Shown here piece after piece: positions 33,375-42,690 of a stretch of 64,000 bases of DNA. Under the pieces are notes generated by a model. It saw only the letters and a list, made by a program, of their open reading frames with translations. It was not told where the DNA came from and made no database searches. Numbering within the stretch: the first letter of the stretch is position 1; each line of letters opens with the position of its first letter. The translations under genes were made by a program, and so were the position numbers. This DNA comes from an uncultured Bacteroidales bacterium (GTDB taxonomy: Bacteria; Bacteroidota; Bacteroidia; Bacteroidales; Bacteroidaceae), in assembly GCA_902787575.1 (NCBI GenBank), contig CADAGX010000016.1:1-64000 (forward strand), written 5' to 3'.

Positions 33375-36071
33375 TCAAATTGGGTGAGTTTCGGGCGAAT
33401 CGGACAGGAAATGTTCGGCTTTTTCGTGCTCTTCGAGTGCCACTCTGAGGCGTGCTATCTGCATGGCCGTCTCGTCTCTTTTAGCTTCGAGGCTGTCTCG
33501 CTGTCCCACGATGGAGATTTGCAGTTCGTCTTCGTCCACCTTTCCTCTTCCTCCCTCGGCCTGCAGTGCTATGAGGCGGCTGTTCAGGTCGTCTGTCTTG
33601 GCTTGGCTTTGTGCTACCTGCAGTTTCAGTTGAGTCAGCCGTTGGCGAAGCTCGTTCCAGTCTCTCTCTTGCGAGAATACGCTCTCCAGTTCGGCATATT
33701 GCACGGGCGGATTGTGGAGGTTGAAGGTGCGAATCCAGTGGTCCAGCACGTTGCGTTCCTGCAGGTATTGTGCATTGAGTTCCTCTTCCGTCTGGGCGTA
33801 ATTGTCGTCTCGGCCCTTTATGCGGTCGGTCTCGTGCTGAATCTGCAGCGCAGCCTCGCATTCCTTTTCTTCCAGCGCGCGTGCCTCGAGCGTCTGTTTC
33901 AGTTGCAGCGAGTAGTAGGTGCGGGCATCCTGCTCACCCATGATGCGCTGGCATTCGTTGCGAGCCTCGTCTGCGCGGTCCAGACACGTCTCCATGCGGC
34001 TGTGGCGGCGATCCTGCTCGGTTTGCAGAGTGTGCAGTCTCGTCTCTTCGCATTCGAGCAGGTGTTGCTCCACGGCCAATTTCTCTTCCGCCTGTCGAAT
34101 CCTCTGATTCGTATCGCCCCAGTCGGCCATCAGCTTCTGTATGCGTCCCTTCAGTCCCTCGCGGCTGCTTCGCCACTCGCTGAGCCATTCGGGTATGGTG
34201 ATGAACTTGTCGAGCCTTTCGTACACGCCGCTGTAGTGCTGCCTCTCTTGGTCTATCTGCTGTTGTATGCGCTCCACCTGTCCTGCCATCACTTGGCAGC
34301 CGGTGTTCACCTCGTTCAGGCGTCCCGTCAGGTCGCCTTTCTTCTGTTCCTGCTGCTGCAGTCGTGCCGAGAGGTTGTTGATGGAGTCCATGTGATAGGT
34401 GAAGGTGTCCAGCTCTTTCTGCGCTTGCTCCGAGGCGCTTGTGGCGTTCTCTATCAGCTGCCGTAGCATGGCCTGCCGGGCTTCCAGGTTGGTGCTCTCC
34501 GAGCATTCGGCAAACGACTGGTCGAGTTGTGCATAGAGTTGCCACTCGCCGACGTCTTCCGCCTGTCGGGCCTTGATGTGTGCCAGTGTGTCTTCCTCCA
34601 CCTGTTGCCGTCCTTTGCAGTCCGCCAGTTCCAGCCGCAGTGCTTCGAGGTTTGCCTGCTTGCTCTTCGTCTCGGCCGAGAGCAGTTCGAAGTCTGTCTT
34701 GAACTCGCCTATGAGCTTGCTCTGTTCCAGCATGCTGTCGCTGTGGAACGGGTGGTGCACGGCTCCGCACACCGAGCAGCTGGTACCCTCCTTCAGGTCG
34801 GCCCGCAGTTGTATCACGTTCTGGCTCTTGCTCAGCATGTAGGTGTACTCCTTCTCATGACAGAGGCGGCTCAGTTGTGCCACTTCTGCCTCCAAGGCCC
34901 GAATGCTCTCTTCCGTATGGTTGATGTGCAGCCGCAGTGTGTTCAGCGTCTGTGTCTTCTCTTCTATGAGGGTGTAGCCAGTGGAGATGCGATTCCAGAG
35001 CGACTGCGCCGAGAGTAGCATTTGCCGTCTTCCCTTCAGTTCCATGGCTCGTGTCTGCATCTGTACGCTGCTCTGTCCCTGAATGTTTGTACGGAAACGG
35101 GCAATGTCGTCGTTCAGCGTGTTGATTTCCGAACAGATGTCCTGATACTGCGCGAAGATGCGCCTCAGCAGTTCGTTCTCCTCGTTCTGCCTCGTCTCAG
35201 CCTCGCGCTGTCTCTGCTGCAGCGTCTCCAGCTGCGTCTCTATCTCTTGCAGGCGGTCCAGCAGCAACAACACCGTCTCGCCGTGCTCCAGCATCCGCTC
35301 GTGCATCTCTATGCCCTGCCGCCGCGTGCGCTCCTGCTCCAGCACTGCTGCAAGGTTGTCCCTCGCAGCCGAGTGTTCGCGTATGGAATCTGTGGCGGCC
35401 TCCATCTGCAGGGCTGCGCGGTGCTCCTCTTGCTTCAGGTAGGCAATCTCCTGACTGAGCGTCTCGGCGCCAGCTGTCAGCTGCATGCCACGGAACGTCT
35501 CCTCGAGTGTCTGGCGGAGCCGCGTCTCGGCCTGCTCTCGTTCCTCTGCAGCCTGCTGCGCCACCTTTTGGCGCGTGGCAAAGAGTTCCTGTGCCTCGTG
35601 CCCGTCGCTTTCCGCCTGCAGGCGGTCTTGCCTGTTCCGCTGAATGGCCTGCTCCAGTCCCTTCATGCGCAAGAACGTGGCCATGATGCCTTCGAAGCGC
35701 TCGAAGCGCTCCAGTTCGCGTTGCTCGTCCGCCATCATAGCTAGCTGCTTTGTCAACTCGCCCAGCTGCCTTTTTTCCATGTCCAGCGTGAGCCTTACTT
35801 CGCTGTATCTTCGCAACCACTCCTGACTCGTACGCAAACGCTCCAGTGCCTCCTCCGTGCCTCGCAATTTAGCTTCGGCCAGACCCAGTGCCTCGCGAGT
35901 GCGCTGCAGCTGCTGCGCAGTCATCAGACCCGCAGGCTGACGTCTCGCCGCAGGCACAGAAGGACGTGCCGCCACTGGCGACATCACAGGAGTCACAGGG
36001 GCTTCCGATACGGCCTGTCCGCCTGTCTCCTCGTCTCTTCTCTTCTGACTTTTGATTCCGAATAAACTCAT
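33375..36071 (-). CDS. Zinc-hook coiled-coil protein lacking ATPase heads
   Basis: This 898-residue protein is almost entirely coiled coil, rich in Glu, Gln, Arg and Leu, with a zinc hook near the middle: CSVCGAVHHP at about residues 432-441, like the CxxC hook of Rad50/SbcC. Arms of about 370-430 residues lie on each side. Rad50 and SbcC carry ATPase halves with Walker A at the N-terminus and signature/Walker B at the C-terminus; neither is seen here. The N-terminus (about 1-55) is a Pro/Ala/Arg-rich tail, and the C-terminus ends in a short acidic helix. It is expressed from promoter array B. A structural or DNA-linking role is possible. Confidence 0.75.
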   Translation of the reverse strand: MSLFGIKSQKRRDEETGGQAVSEAPVTPVMSPVAARPSVPAARRQPAGLMTAQQLQRTREALGLAEAKLRGTEEALERLRTSQEWLRRYSEVRLTLDMEKRQLGELTKQLAMMADEQRELERFERFEGIMATFLRMKGLEQAIQRNRQDRLQAESDGHEAQELFATRQKVAQQAAEEREQAETRLRQTLEETFRGMQLTAGAETLSQEIAYLKQEEHRAALQMEAATDSIREHSAARDNLAAVLEQERTRRQGIEMHERMLEHGETVLLLLDRLQEIETQLETLQQRQREAETRQNEENELLRRIFAQYQDICSEINTLNDDIARFRTNIQGQSSVQMQTRAMELKGRRQMLLSAQSLWNRISTGYTLIEEKTQTLNTLRLHINHTEESIRALEAEVAQLSRLCHEKEYTYMLSKSQNVIQLRADLKEGTSCSVCGAVHHPFHSDSMLEQSKLIGEFKTDFELLSAETKSKQANLEALRLELADCKGRQQVEEDTLAHIKARQAEDVGEWQLYAQLDQSFAECSESTNLEARQAMLRQLIENATSASEQAQKELDTFTYHMDSINNLSARLQQQEQKKGDLTGRLNEVNTGCQVMAGQVERIQQQIDQERQHYSGVYERLDKFITIPEWLSEWRSSREGLKGRIQKLMADWGDTNQRIRQAEEKLAVEQHLLECEETRLHTLQTEQDRRHSRMETCLDRADEARNECQRIMGEQDARTYYSLQLKQTLEARALEEKECEAALQIQHETDRIKGRDDNYAQTEEELNAQYLQERNVLDHWIRTFNLHNPPVQYAELESVFSQERDWNELRQRLTQLKLQVAQSQAKTDDLNSRLIALQAEGGRGKVDEDELQISIVGQRDSLEAKRDETAMQIARLRVALEEHEKAEHFLSDSPETHPI

Positions 36072-36100
36072 CAGCTGCTTGCCATACGCATATTTTGCTG

Positions 36101-36297
36101 CAAAGTTACGAAAAAGTGAGCGAAAAGCAAAATTTATTTTGTCTTTTCCGAGCGCAAGTAACTAAAACCGCAGGTTAAAGTTACGAATAAGTCGAGAGAT
36201 GTGCAAAACGAAAGACGAAGTTTTTCGGTTGCGCACATCCGAGCGGAAGTAATTTGGGCCGCAGGCCAAAGTTACGAAAAGTTGAGCGAAGAACAAA
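36101..36297 (-). promoter_or_regulatory. Array B: three promoter-carrying repeat units
   Basis: On the minus strand, boxes TAACTTTG (36101-36108), TAACTTTA (36176-36183) and TAACTTTG (36267-36274), each with TTTG 19-20 bases upstream (36128-36131, 36204-36207, 36294-36297). They face the zinc-hook gene; the nearest ends 29 bases before its ATG. Confidence 0.75.
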
Positions 36298-36341
36298 GAA
36301 AAACGCATTTTCTTTTTTTGCCGAGATAGTTAACACCCGAT

Positions 36342-36415
36342 GTAGGGCAATCGCGCGTTATGCGTTCAAGCGATTGGTGAGGGCGCAGCCCGAAGGTGGG
36401 GCTTGTCAAATTCCG
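36342..36415 (-). repeat. 73-bp palindromic repeat, inverted copy
   Basis: Exact or near-exact reverse complement of 18804-18877, about 17.5 kb away. Confidence 0.8.
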
Positions 36416-36466
36416 AAATGGTACGAAACATTTCCAACTATGGACTATGCACTATGAACCGTCTCT

Positions 36467-36550
36467 CCACGCCACGCGTCGCATGCTCTCACGCCACGCG
36501 TCGCAGTTGAGCAAACCACGCGTCGCAGTCGAGCAAACTACGCGTCGCAG
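36467..36550. repeat. Four ACGCGTCGCA words
   Basis: ACGCGTCGCA occurs four times at 20-30-base intervals, spaced by GAGCAAAC-like words. Related GCGACGCGTCGC palindromes occur between lysC and lysA at 62130-62215. Confidence 0.65.
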
Positions 36551-37156
36551 CGAGCGTATCGACATGCGATACCTGGCTCAAAAGAGGGCTCGATTTTGCA
36601 CTTTGCAATTTGCACTTTGCAATAAGGGTACACCTCCCCTATATAATTAGTTAATCAATGATTGATTAATGATTATATATATATATATATATAGTCCACA
36701 CGCACACACAAATGCAAAATGCAAAATGCAAAATGCAAAATGTTGTTCGGCTGCTGTTGATTTTCAGACGATTGTGCGTTCATTTGTCTCGACGTGCCAC
36801 ATTTTGCTGCAAAAATCCGGCGCTCAACGGTCTAAAACAAGGCGGGTGAGGACGCATTTTAAGGCTGCTCAAGGCCTCGTTTGCAGCCTTTTGGCGTACA
36901 GTCGTCTGTCAGCCCCTGTTTTTTTTGCCCTCTGAATGGCATCCAAAATAATGCACTAAATGGCACGTTTTGGGTGGGTAGGCACATACTTTTGTGGACT
37001 TTTAGGGGTCTAAACCTCACCTTAGCGCCCCAATTTATAGCATCTAAAACACCACGTGCACTTCGTTGCGCGAAGAACAAAAATCCTTTCTTTGCACTTT
37101 GCAGTTTGCACTTTGCAATAAGGGGTAAGGTGTGCGTTCGGAAAAGGCAAAATAAT
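36551..37156. other. Gene-free spacer with short tandem repeats
   Basis: No gene is seen. It holds an (AT)n run of about 22 bases (36673-36695), GCAAAAT words (36711-36740), TTTGCACTTTGCAAT-type words at about 36597-36622 and 37098-37122, and a 250-base stretch (about 36790-37060) without obvious structure that includes GGCATCCAAAATAATGCAC. The stretch might hold an ancient gene remnant, but no convincing frame was found. Confidence 0.6.
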
Positions 37157-37430
37157 TTTGCTTTTCGCTCACTTATTCGTAACTTTGGCCTACGGCCCAA
37201 GTTACTTCCGCTCGGCAGAAAAAGAAAAATTGGTTTTTCTTTGTTCTGCTCTCAACTTATTCGTAACTTTAACCTTTGGTTTTAGTTACTCTCGTTCGGA
37301 AAAGCCAAAATAAATTTTGCTTTTCGCTCACTTATTCGTAACTTTGGCCTACGGCCCAAGTTACTTCGTCTCGGCAGAAAAAGAAAAATCCGTTTTTCTT
37401 TGTTCTGCTCTCAACTTATTCGTAACTTTG
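37157..37430 (+). promoter_or_regulatory. Array C: four promoter-carrying repeat units upstream of hisS
   Basis: TTTG/TA-box pairs at 37157/37180, 37240/37264, 37316/37339 and 37399/37423, with spacers of 19, 20, 19 and 20 bases and a period of 75-84. The two spacer types alternate. Boxes are TAACTTTG except the second (TAACTTTA). The last box ends 27 bases before the hisS ATG. Confidence 0.8.
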
Positions 37431-37457
37431 TCCCCCAAAATTACAAAACACAGAAAG

Positions 37458-38816
37458 ATGGCTCAGAAACCAAGTATTCCCAAGGGGACGCGCGACTTTG
37501 GCCCACAGGAAATGGCGCGCAGAAACTATATTTTCGATACCATTCGCGAGGTCTATTCGCTCTTCGGCTTCCAACAGATAGAAACGCCGGCCATGGAGAA
37601 CCTCTCCACGCTGATGGGCAAGTATGGCGAGGAGGGCGACAAGCTGCTCTTCAAGATTCTCAACAGCGGCGACTTCCTGCGCGAGGCTGACCCCGACTGC
37701 TTGGCTGCAGGGGCCAGTGGACGACTGGCTGCACAGCTCTGCGAGAAGGGCTTGCGCTACGACCTGACGGTGCCCTTTGCCCGTTATGTGGTGCAGCACC
37801 GCGAGGAACTGACGCTGCCCTTCCGTCGCTACCAGATTCAGCCCGTCTGGCGAGCCGACCGTCCGCAGAAGGGTCGTTACCGTGAGTTCTACCAGTGCGA
37901 TGCGGACGTGGTGGGCACCGACTCGCTGCTCAGCGAAGTGGAGCTGATGCAGATAGTGGACGAAGTGTTCCATCGGTTCGGCATCCGCGTCTGTATCAAA
38001 ATCAACAATCGCAAGGTGCTCTCTGGCATTGCCGAGCTGATTGGCGAGGCGGACAAGATTGTGGACATCACGGTTGCCATCGACAAATTGGACAAGATTG
38101 GCCCCGAGGCGGTGGCCGACGAGTTGCGCGAGGCAGGTCTTAGCGACGAGGCCGTCGTAAAGCTGCAGCCCATACTCGGCTTGCATGGCTCGAACGAGGA
38201 GAAACTCGCTGCAATGCGCGCTCTGCTGACGGACAGCGAGACGGGACTGAAGGGATTGGACGAGGTGGAGTACGTGATGAGTCACTTGCTGCAGATGCGC
38301 TCTGAGGTGGAATTCGACCTCACTCTGGCACGCGGACTGAACTACTATACGGGCTGCATCTTCGAGGTGAAGGCGCTGGATGTGCAGATAGGCAGCATCA
38401 CAGGCGGTGGCCGCTACGACAATCTGACGGGCATTTTCGGCATGCCGGGACTGAGCGGAGTGGGCATCAGCTTCGGTGCCGACCGCATCTATGATGTGCT
38501 GAACCAGTTGCAGCTCTATCCCCAGACGGTGACCAACGCCACTCAGCTGCTCTTCATCAACTTTGGCGAGACGGAGACGGCCTACTGCCTGCCCATTCTG
38601 GCCAGGCTGCGCAAGGCCGGCATCCGCTGCGAAATCTATCCCGATGCCGCCAAGATGAAGAAGCAGATGCAGTATGCCAATCAGAAGCAAATCCCGTTTG
38701 TGGCATTGGCAGGAGAAACGGAGATGGCCGAGGGCAAGGTGACGCTCAAGGATATGCAGACGGGCCAGCAGCAACTGCTCACGGCTGAAGAAATGGTGGA
38801 ACGCCTCTCTCGCTAA
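37458..38816 (+). CDS. hisS: Histidyl-tRNA synthetase
   Basis: This 452-residue class II synthetase charges tRNA-His. The N-terminal KGTRDFGP block (about 8-15), motif 2 region [15 protein letters not shown] (about 134-148), the histidine-specific [12 protein letters not shown] (about 294-305), motif 3 [11 protein letters not shown] (about 334-344) and a C-terminal anticodon-binding domain are all present. I chose ATG 37458, which gives the normal N-terminus and is the first start after the last unit of promoter array C. Confidence 0.95.
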   Translation: MAQKPSIPKGTRDFGPQEMARRNYIFDTIREVYSLFGFQQIETPAMENLSTLMGKYGEEGDKLLFKILNSGDFLREADPDCLAAGASGRLAAQLCEKGLRYDLTVPFARYVVQHREELTLPFRRYQIQPVWRADRPQKGRYREFYQCDADVVGTDSLLSEVELMQIVDEVFHRFGIRVCIKINNRKVLSGIAELIGEADKIVDITVAIDKLDKIGPEAVADELREAGLSDEAVVKLQPILGLHGSNEEKLAAMRALLTDSETGLKGLDEVEYVMSHLLQMRSEVEFDLTLARGLNYYTGCIFEVKALDVQIGSITGGGRYDNLTGIFGMPGLSGVGISFGADRIYDVLNQLQLYPQTVTNATQLLFINFGETETAYCLPILARLRKAGIRCEIYPDAAKMKKQMQYANQKQIPFVALAGETEMAEGKVTLKDMQTGQQQLLTAEEMVERLSR

Positions 38817-38891
38817 AAGCCACCTCCTTCCCCGCGCAGAGCGTAAATAGAAAATCAGTAAATAGTAAATCGGTCAATAGTAAATCCGTCA

Positions 38892-39278
38892 ATGGGTAAG
38901 TTTCGCCACCTCATCTTATATGGCCTGATAGGGAGTTTCTCGGCGGGTCTGGACTTTGTGGTGTTCTGGTGCCTCTCGCAGGGAGCGAAGTTGCCAGTGC
39001 TGGCAGCCAACAGCATTTCTGTGCTGGTGGGCATCACGGTAAGCTTCTGCCTCAATCGCACTTTTAACTTCAAGGTGAAGGACCGCACGGCTCGCCGCTT
39101 CCTCATCTTCCTCAGTGTGGGGCTTGCCGGCCTCTGCCTGAGCAACCTGATTCTGTGGGTGGGAGTGGGACCGTTGCAGCTGCCCAAGGTCGTAGCAAAG
39201 CTGTTGTCCATCGTGCTGGTGGTCTTCTTCCAGTTTCTGCTTAATAAATATGTAACCTTCAGAACCGTTCGTAGCTGA
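38892..39278 (+). CDS. GtrA-family membrane protein
   Basis: This 128-residue protein has four membrane helices and the GtrA/DPMS pattern (LILYGLIGSFSAGLDFVVFW, SFCLNRTFNF and FLLNKYVTFRT near the end). GtrA-type proteins are thought to flip prenyl-linked sugars across the membrane. The stop overlaps the ATG of the glycosyltransferase by one base, so the two work together. The bases before the ATG are AAATAGTAAATCGGTCAATAG-type words, and the ATG itself lies in the last, diverged copy. Confidence 0.85.
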   Translation: MGKFRHLILYGLIGSFSAGLDFVVFWCLSQGAKLPVLAANSISVLVGITVSFCLNRTFNFKVKDRTARRFLIFLSVGLAGLCLSNLILWVGVGPLQLPKVVAKLLSIVLVVFFQFLLNKYVTFRTVRS

Positions 39279-39997
39279 TGGAAAAAATATATTTCGTGAT
39301 GCCGGCTTATAACGAGGCGGCCAACATTTCAGAGACCATAAAGGACTGGTATGCAGTGGTCGAGCGCATCAATCGTGAAGGCGAGTGCTGTGCTGTGCTG
39401 GCCGTGGCCGACGACGGAAGCCGCGACGAGACGTATCGCATCATGTCGGAGTTCCGGCTCGAGCACTTCGAGCCCCTGACCAAGCCCAATGGCGGGCACG
39501 GGCAGACGGTGCTCTATCTGTATCGCCACGCGCTGAACCACGGAGCCGACTTCGTCTTCCAGACCGACTCGGACGGACAGACCTCGCCCGACGAGTTCTG
39601 GCAGATGTACGCTGCCCGTCACGACTACGACTTCCAGATCGGGCACAGAAACCACCGGCAAGACGGGTGGCAGCGGGTGCTCGTGACACGGACGCTCCGG
39701 CTGCTTGTCTGGCTCGTTTTCGGCCAGTGGGTAACGGATGCCAACACGCCTTTCCGTCTGATGCGGGCCGAGTCGTTGCGCCAGGTGATCTGGCTCATTC
39801 CCGACGACTTCTTCCTGTGCAATGTGGCCATCTCGGCCATTGCCGTGAAGCGGCATTATGCGGTGCGCTTCCTTCCCATCACGTTCCGGCCGAGGCAAGG
39901 CGGTGTCAACAGCATCAACATGAAGCGGATAGTGAAAATCGGCTGGAAGGCCATTGGCGACCTCTGGCGCATAAATGCCCGCTTGCGGAACAGTTGA
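39278..39997 (+). CDS. Glycosyltransferase family 2 (polyprenyl-phosphate glycosyltransferase type)
   Basis: This 239-residue GT2 enzyme likely moves a sugar from a nucleotide donor to a lipid phosphate on the cytoplasmic face. MPAYNEAANI (about 4-13), VADDGSRDETY (about 43-53) and the metal-binding QTDSDGQTSPDEF (about 90-102) are GT-A signatures. It overlaps GtrA by one base and is followed after one base by a membrane glycosyltransferase-like gene. Together they resemble a lipid-linked sugar system like GtrA/GtrB plus a third transferase. Confidence 0.87.
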   Translation: MEKIYFVMPAYNEAANISETIKDWYAVVERINREGECCAVLAVADDGSRDETYRIMSEFRLEHFEPLTKPNGGHGQTVLYLYRHALNHGADFVFQTDSDGQTSPDEFWQMYAARHDYDFQIGHRNHRQDGWQRVLVTRTLRLLVWLVFGQWVTDANTPFRLMRAESLRQVIWLIPDDFFLCNVAISAIAVKRHYAVRFLPITFRPRQGGVNSINMKRIVKIGWKAIGDLWRINARLRNS

Positions 39998-39998
39998 C

Positions 39999-41432
39999 AT
40001 GAAGGCCGCGAAACATCGTCTCTGGTTGCCTTTGCTGTGGCTTGTGCTGGCCGTGGCCCTGTCTTCGGGCCATCGGCTCTCGCCTTTCTGCTCGCAGGTG
40101 CCGCTGTTCGACTCCTCCATTTTCATCGCCTGTGCGCAGTGGATGCGCGACGGGCTGGTGATGTATCGCGACCTCTTCGACCACAAGGGCCCCTTCATCT
40201 ACCTCTACGACTGCCTCGGCCTTGCTGCGGGTGGGCTGACGGGTCTCTGGCTGCTGGACGTCCTGTGGCTCGTGCTCTCCACCCTGCTGACTTATCGCAC
40301 CTGCCGCCTCTTTGCCTCTTGGCAGGCTTCCGCTGTGGCCGCCACCCTGTGCCTCGGAGTGCTCAGCAGCGTGGCCGGAGACAATACGGTGGAGCTGGTG
40401 GCTTTGCCCTTTCAGGGGCTGGCCGTCTGGCGGATGCTGAGCGCCCTGCGGCGGAAGGAGGCAATGAGCTTTGCCGACATTTTCCTCTCGGCTGCCTGCT
40501 TTGCTGTGGTGGCCCTGCTGAAACCCAACATTACGGCCTTCATGTGCCTGTTGGCGCTTGCCGTTTTCGTGCAGTTGTGCCTCCAGTGGAACGCTCGCCA
40601 CCTTCTTCGGTACCTTGCCGCAGCCGTGCTGGGCCTCGCAGTGGTGGTCATTCCCGTGACAGCCTATCTGCTGGCGGGCCATGCATGGCCCGATTTCGTG
40701 TCTGCCTTCTGGACTTTCAATACCGAGTACTCTGCCGGGCAGGGTTGGAGCGAGCGGATGCACAGCTCCGTCCGTCTTATTTTTCTTTACACGCCGAGCC
40801 TCCTTTCTTGGCTCTTTGTGCTGTGGGCATGCTGGAGGGGCTGTGAGCGAGCTGCCATGTGGCGGCTGCTGCCCGTGCTCGTGGTGGGAGCCTGGCTCAA
40901 TGCCGGACTCTCTGGTTTCCCGTTCCCTCATTACATGGCGCCCGTCTATCCCATGCTGGCACTCTATGCTGCCGCGGCCCTGCAGGGAGTCTGGTCGCAG
41001 CCGCGCCCCTGGCGCATGCTTGCCACAGCGCTCTGCCTCCTCTCCTTCGGCTTTTCGTTGCGAGGCGTGCAGCGCTCGGTGCGCCTTTATGTGCGCAGCC
41101 GCTCAGAGATGGCCGATGTGCGTGCCATGGCGCAGTACGCAGCCCGTCGTGTACCGGCCTCCGGCAGCATGGCCGTGCTCTATGGCGATGCCAACCTCTT
41201 TGTGCTTTCGGGCTGTCGCCCCGCCTCGAAGTATTTCTATCAGCACCCTATCTGCCGCGTGCGGCCCTCGATGGTCGACTCGCTGCAGGCTGACATCTGT
41301 CGCCGCCGCCCGCAGCTGATAGTCTGCCCCGTGGAGCACATTATGTCCTGCCCCATAAGCCTTCCCACGGGCTATGTCCGCCTCACAGATGCGCCTCGCC
41401 GCTTTGTGGTGTACGGCTTGGCGGCAGACTGA
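39999..41432 (+). CDS. Membrane glycosyltransferase-like protein (GT39/ArnT-like)
   Basis: This 477-residue protein has about ten membrane helices and an early loop with DHKGPFIYLYD (about 63-73), like the Asp/Glu-containing first loop of GT39/PMT-type enzymes that use lipid-linked sugars on the periplasmic side. The C-terminal part is a small soluble domain (about 370-477). It starts one base after the GT2 stop and probably forms the third member of the GtrA-GT2 set. The acceptor is unknown. Confidence 0.75.
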   Translation: MKAAKHRLWLPLLWLVLAVALSSGHRLSPFCSQVPLFDSSIFIACAQWMRDGLVMYRDLFDHKGPFIYLYDCLGLAAGGLTGLWLLDVLWLVLSTLLTYRTCRLFASWQASAVAATLCLGVLSSVAGDNTVELVALPFQGLAVWRMLSALRRKEAMSFADIFLSAACFAVVALLKPNITAFMCLLALAVFVQLCLQWNARHLLRYLAAAVLGLAVVVIPVTAYLLAGHAWPDFVSAFWTFNTEYSAGQGWSERMHSSVRLIFLYTPSLLSWLFVLWACWRGCERAAMWRLLPVLVVGAWLNAGLSGFPFPHYMAPVYPMLALYAAAALQGVWSQPRPWRMLATALCLLSFGFSLRGVQRSVRLYVRSRSEMADVRAMAQYAARRVPASGSMAVLYGDANLFVLSGCRPASKYFYQHPICRVRPSMVDSLQADICRRRPQLIVCPVEHIMSCPISLPTGYVRLTDAPRRFVVYGLAAD

Positions 41433-41503
41433 TGCTGCCCGAGGCAAAGGGCCTTTGCTCTTTGTAAAAATTCGTAGAAAGTTTGTCGAAACGCGAAGCA
41501 CCG

Positions 41504-41535
41504 TTTGGCTGTCTCGCAGAAAAGGTGTTCCTTTG
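41504..41535 (+). promoter_or_regulatory. Possible promoter of the kinase-AraC fusion gene
   Basis: TTTG at 41504-41507, 20-base spacer, TTCCTTTG at 41528-41535 (one mismatch to TAnnTTTG), 20 bases before the ATG. Confidence 0.4.
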
Positions 41536-41555
41536 TGGCGAAAAACGGACAAAAC

Positions 41556-42461
41556 ATGGAAAGTTCACTCAAGACGAACCCCATCCTGACCATTACTGGC
41601 AGCGACAGCACTTGCCTCTCGGGCGTGCAGGCCGACCTGAAGACCATTTCCCAACTGGGTGGCTATGCTGTGACGGCCATTACCTCAGTGACCGTGCAGA
41701 CGACGCTTGGCATTCAGGAGTTCTTCGACTTGCCGGCTGGCATCGTGCGCGGGCAGGTGGAGGCCGTGATGAATGATGTGGCGCCTCGGGTAGTGAAGAT
41801 TGGCTTGGTTCGCACGCGCGAGACGTTGGACGTAATTGTCGACTTGCTGCAGCGCTACAGACCCGAACATGTGATTTATGCGCCCGTCTTCCGTTCCGCT
41901 CGCGGCGAGGTGCTGGTGGGCAAAGAACTGATAGCCGACATCTCGGATCGCCTGCTGCCGCTCTGCTCACTGGTGGTGAAGCCGGAGGCAGACGCCACGC
42001 ACGGACAAGCAAACCGCTATGCCAGCGCCCTGGCTTTCTACCTGAACAGTGGCTACAGCGAGGCGGAGGCCGACGCAGCGGCTCACAAATTCGTGCGTGC
42101 CTCGTCGGGGCAGACTTCGCTGCAGGGGCGTGGCGGAGAACTGTACCGCGAATTCCTGACTCGCGTGGCGCGTCACTGGCGTACGAACAGCGATGTCAGC
42201 TTTTATGCCGAGGCGCTGAACGTGAGCATGAGGTATCTGGCACAAGTGACGCGCCGTGCCGCCAACCAGACGCCCAAGGCTATCATAGAAGAACACGTGG
42301 CGCGCGAGGCTGAAAGCGCCCTGCGCAGCACGGACAGTACTGTGCAGGAGGTGGCTCGTGCGCTGGGCTTCTCGTCGCAGGCTCACTTCTCGAAATTCTT
42401 CCGCAAGGTGCGAGGCGTCAGTCCTTCGGAGTTTCGCCGAAGAGGAGGGCGCAAATGGTAA
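41556..42461 (+). CDS. ThiD/PdxK-like (degenerate) domain fused to an AraC helix-turn-helix
   Basis: Residues about 9-205 match phosphomethylpyrimidine/pyridoxine kinases: ITGSDSTCLSGVQADLKT (about 12-29), SVTVQTT, VKIGLV and VIYAPVFRS. The end of the kinase fold is altered: where active enzymes have a Gly-Thr-Gly-Cys ATP loop, this one has THGQANRYASALAF, and the preceding strand block is missing, so ATP use is unlikely. Residues about 207-301 are an AraC domain (VQEVARALGFSSQAHFSKFF, GVSPSEFRRR). It lies upstream of pdxS and pdxT on the same strand. I infer a ligand-sensing regulator of vitamin B6 synthesis or salvage. Confidence 0.8.
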   Translation: MESSLKTNPILTITGSDSTCLSGVQADLKTISQLGGYAVTAITSVTVQTTLGIQEFFDLPAGIVRGQVEAVMNDVAPRVVKIGLVRTRETLDVIVDLLQRYRPEHVIYAPVFRSARGEVLVGKELIADISDRLLPLCSLVVKPEADATHGQANRYASALAFYLNSGYSEAEADAAAHKFVRASSGQTSLQGRGGELYREFLTRVARHWRTNSDVSFYAEALNVSMRYLAQVTRRAANQTPKAIIEEHVAREAESALRSTDSTVQEVARALGFSSQAHFSKFFRKVRGVSPSEFRRRGGRKW

Positions 42462-42473
42462 ATCCGTACTTTC

Positions 42474-42676
42474 AAAATGGTGAGAGGTGAGAGGTGAGAG
42501 GTGAGAGGTGAGAGGTGAGAGGTGAAAGATTCGCTAACCACTAACCGCTAACCACTAACCGCTAACTGGTGAGAGGTGAGAGGTGAGAGGTGAGAGGTGA
42601 AAGATTCGCTAACCACTAACCGCTAACCACTAACCGCTAACCGCTAACCGCTAACCACTAACCACTAACCACTAAC
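42474..42676. repeat. Tandem-repeat block upstream of pdxS
   Basis: Runs of GAGAGGT, then AAAGATTCG, then CTAACCACTAACCG words; the whole composite unit is duplicated (about 42477-42566 and 42567-42676) with different copy numbers. It fills the spacer between the AraC fusion and pdxS. The copy number may vary by slippage. Confidence 0.85.
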
Positions 42677-42690
42677 CTTTACTTTATATT

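Noticed and set aside
37317-37457. Upstream extension of hisS
   Set aside because: The extra codons translate promoter array C; the normal synthetase N-terminus begins at ATG 37458.
42474-42676. Tandem block considered as a CRISPR array or origin iterons
   Set aside because: No unique spacers, and the words are too short and too regular; no replication gene is nearby.
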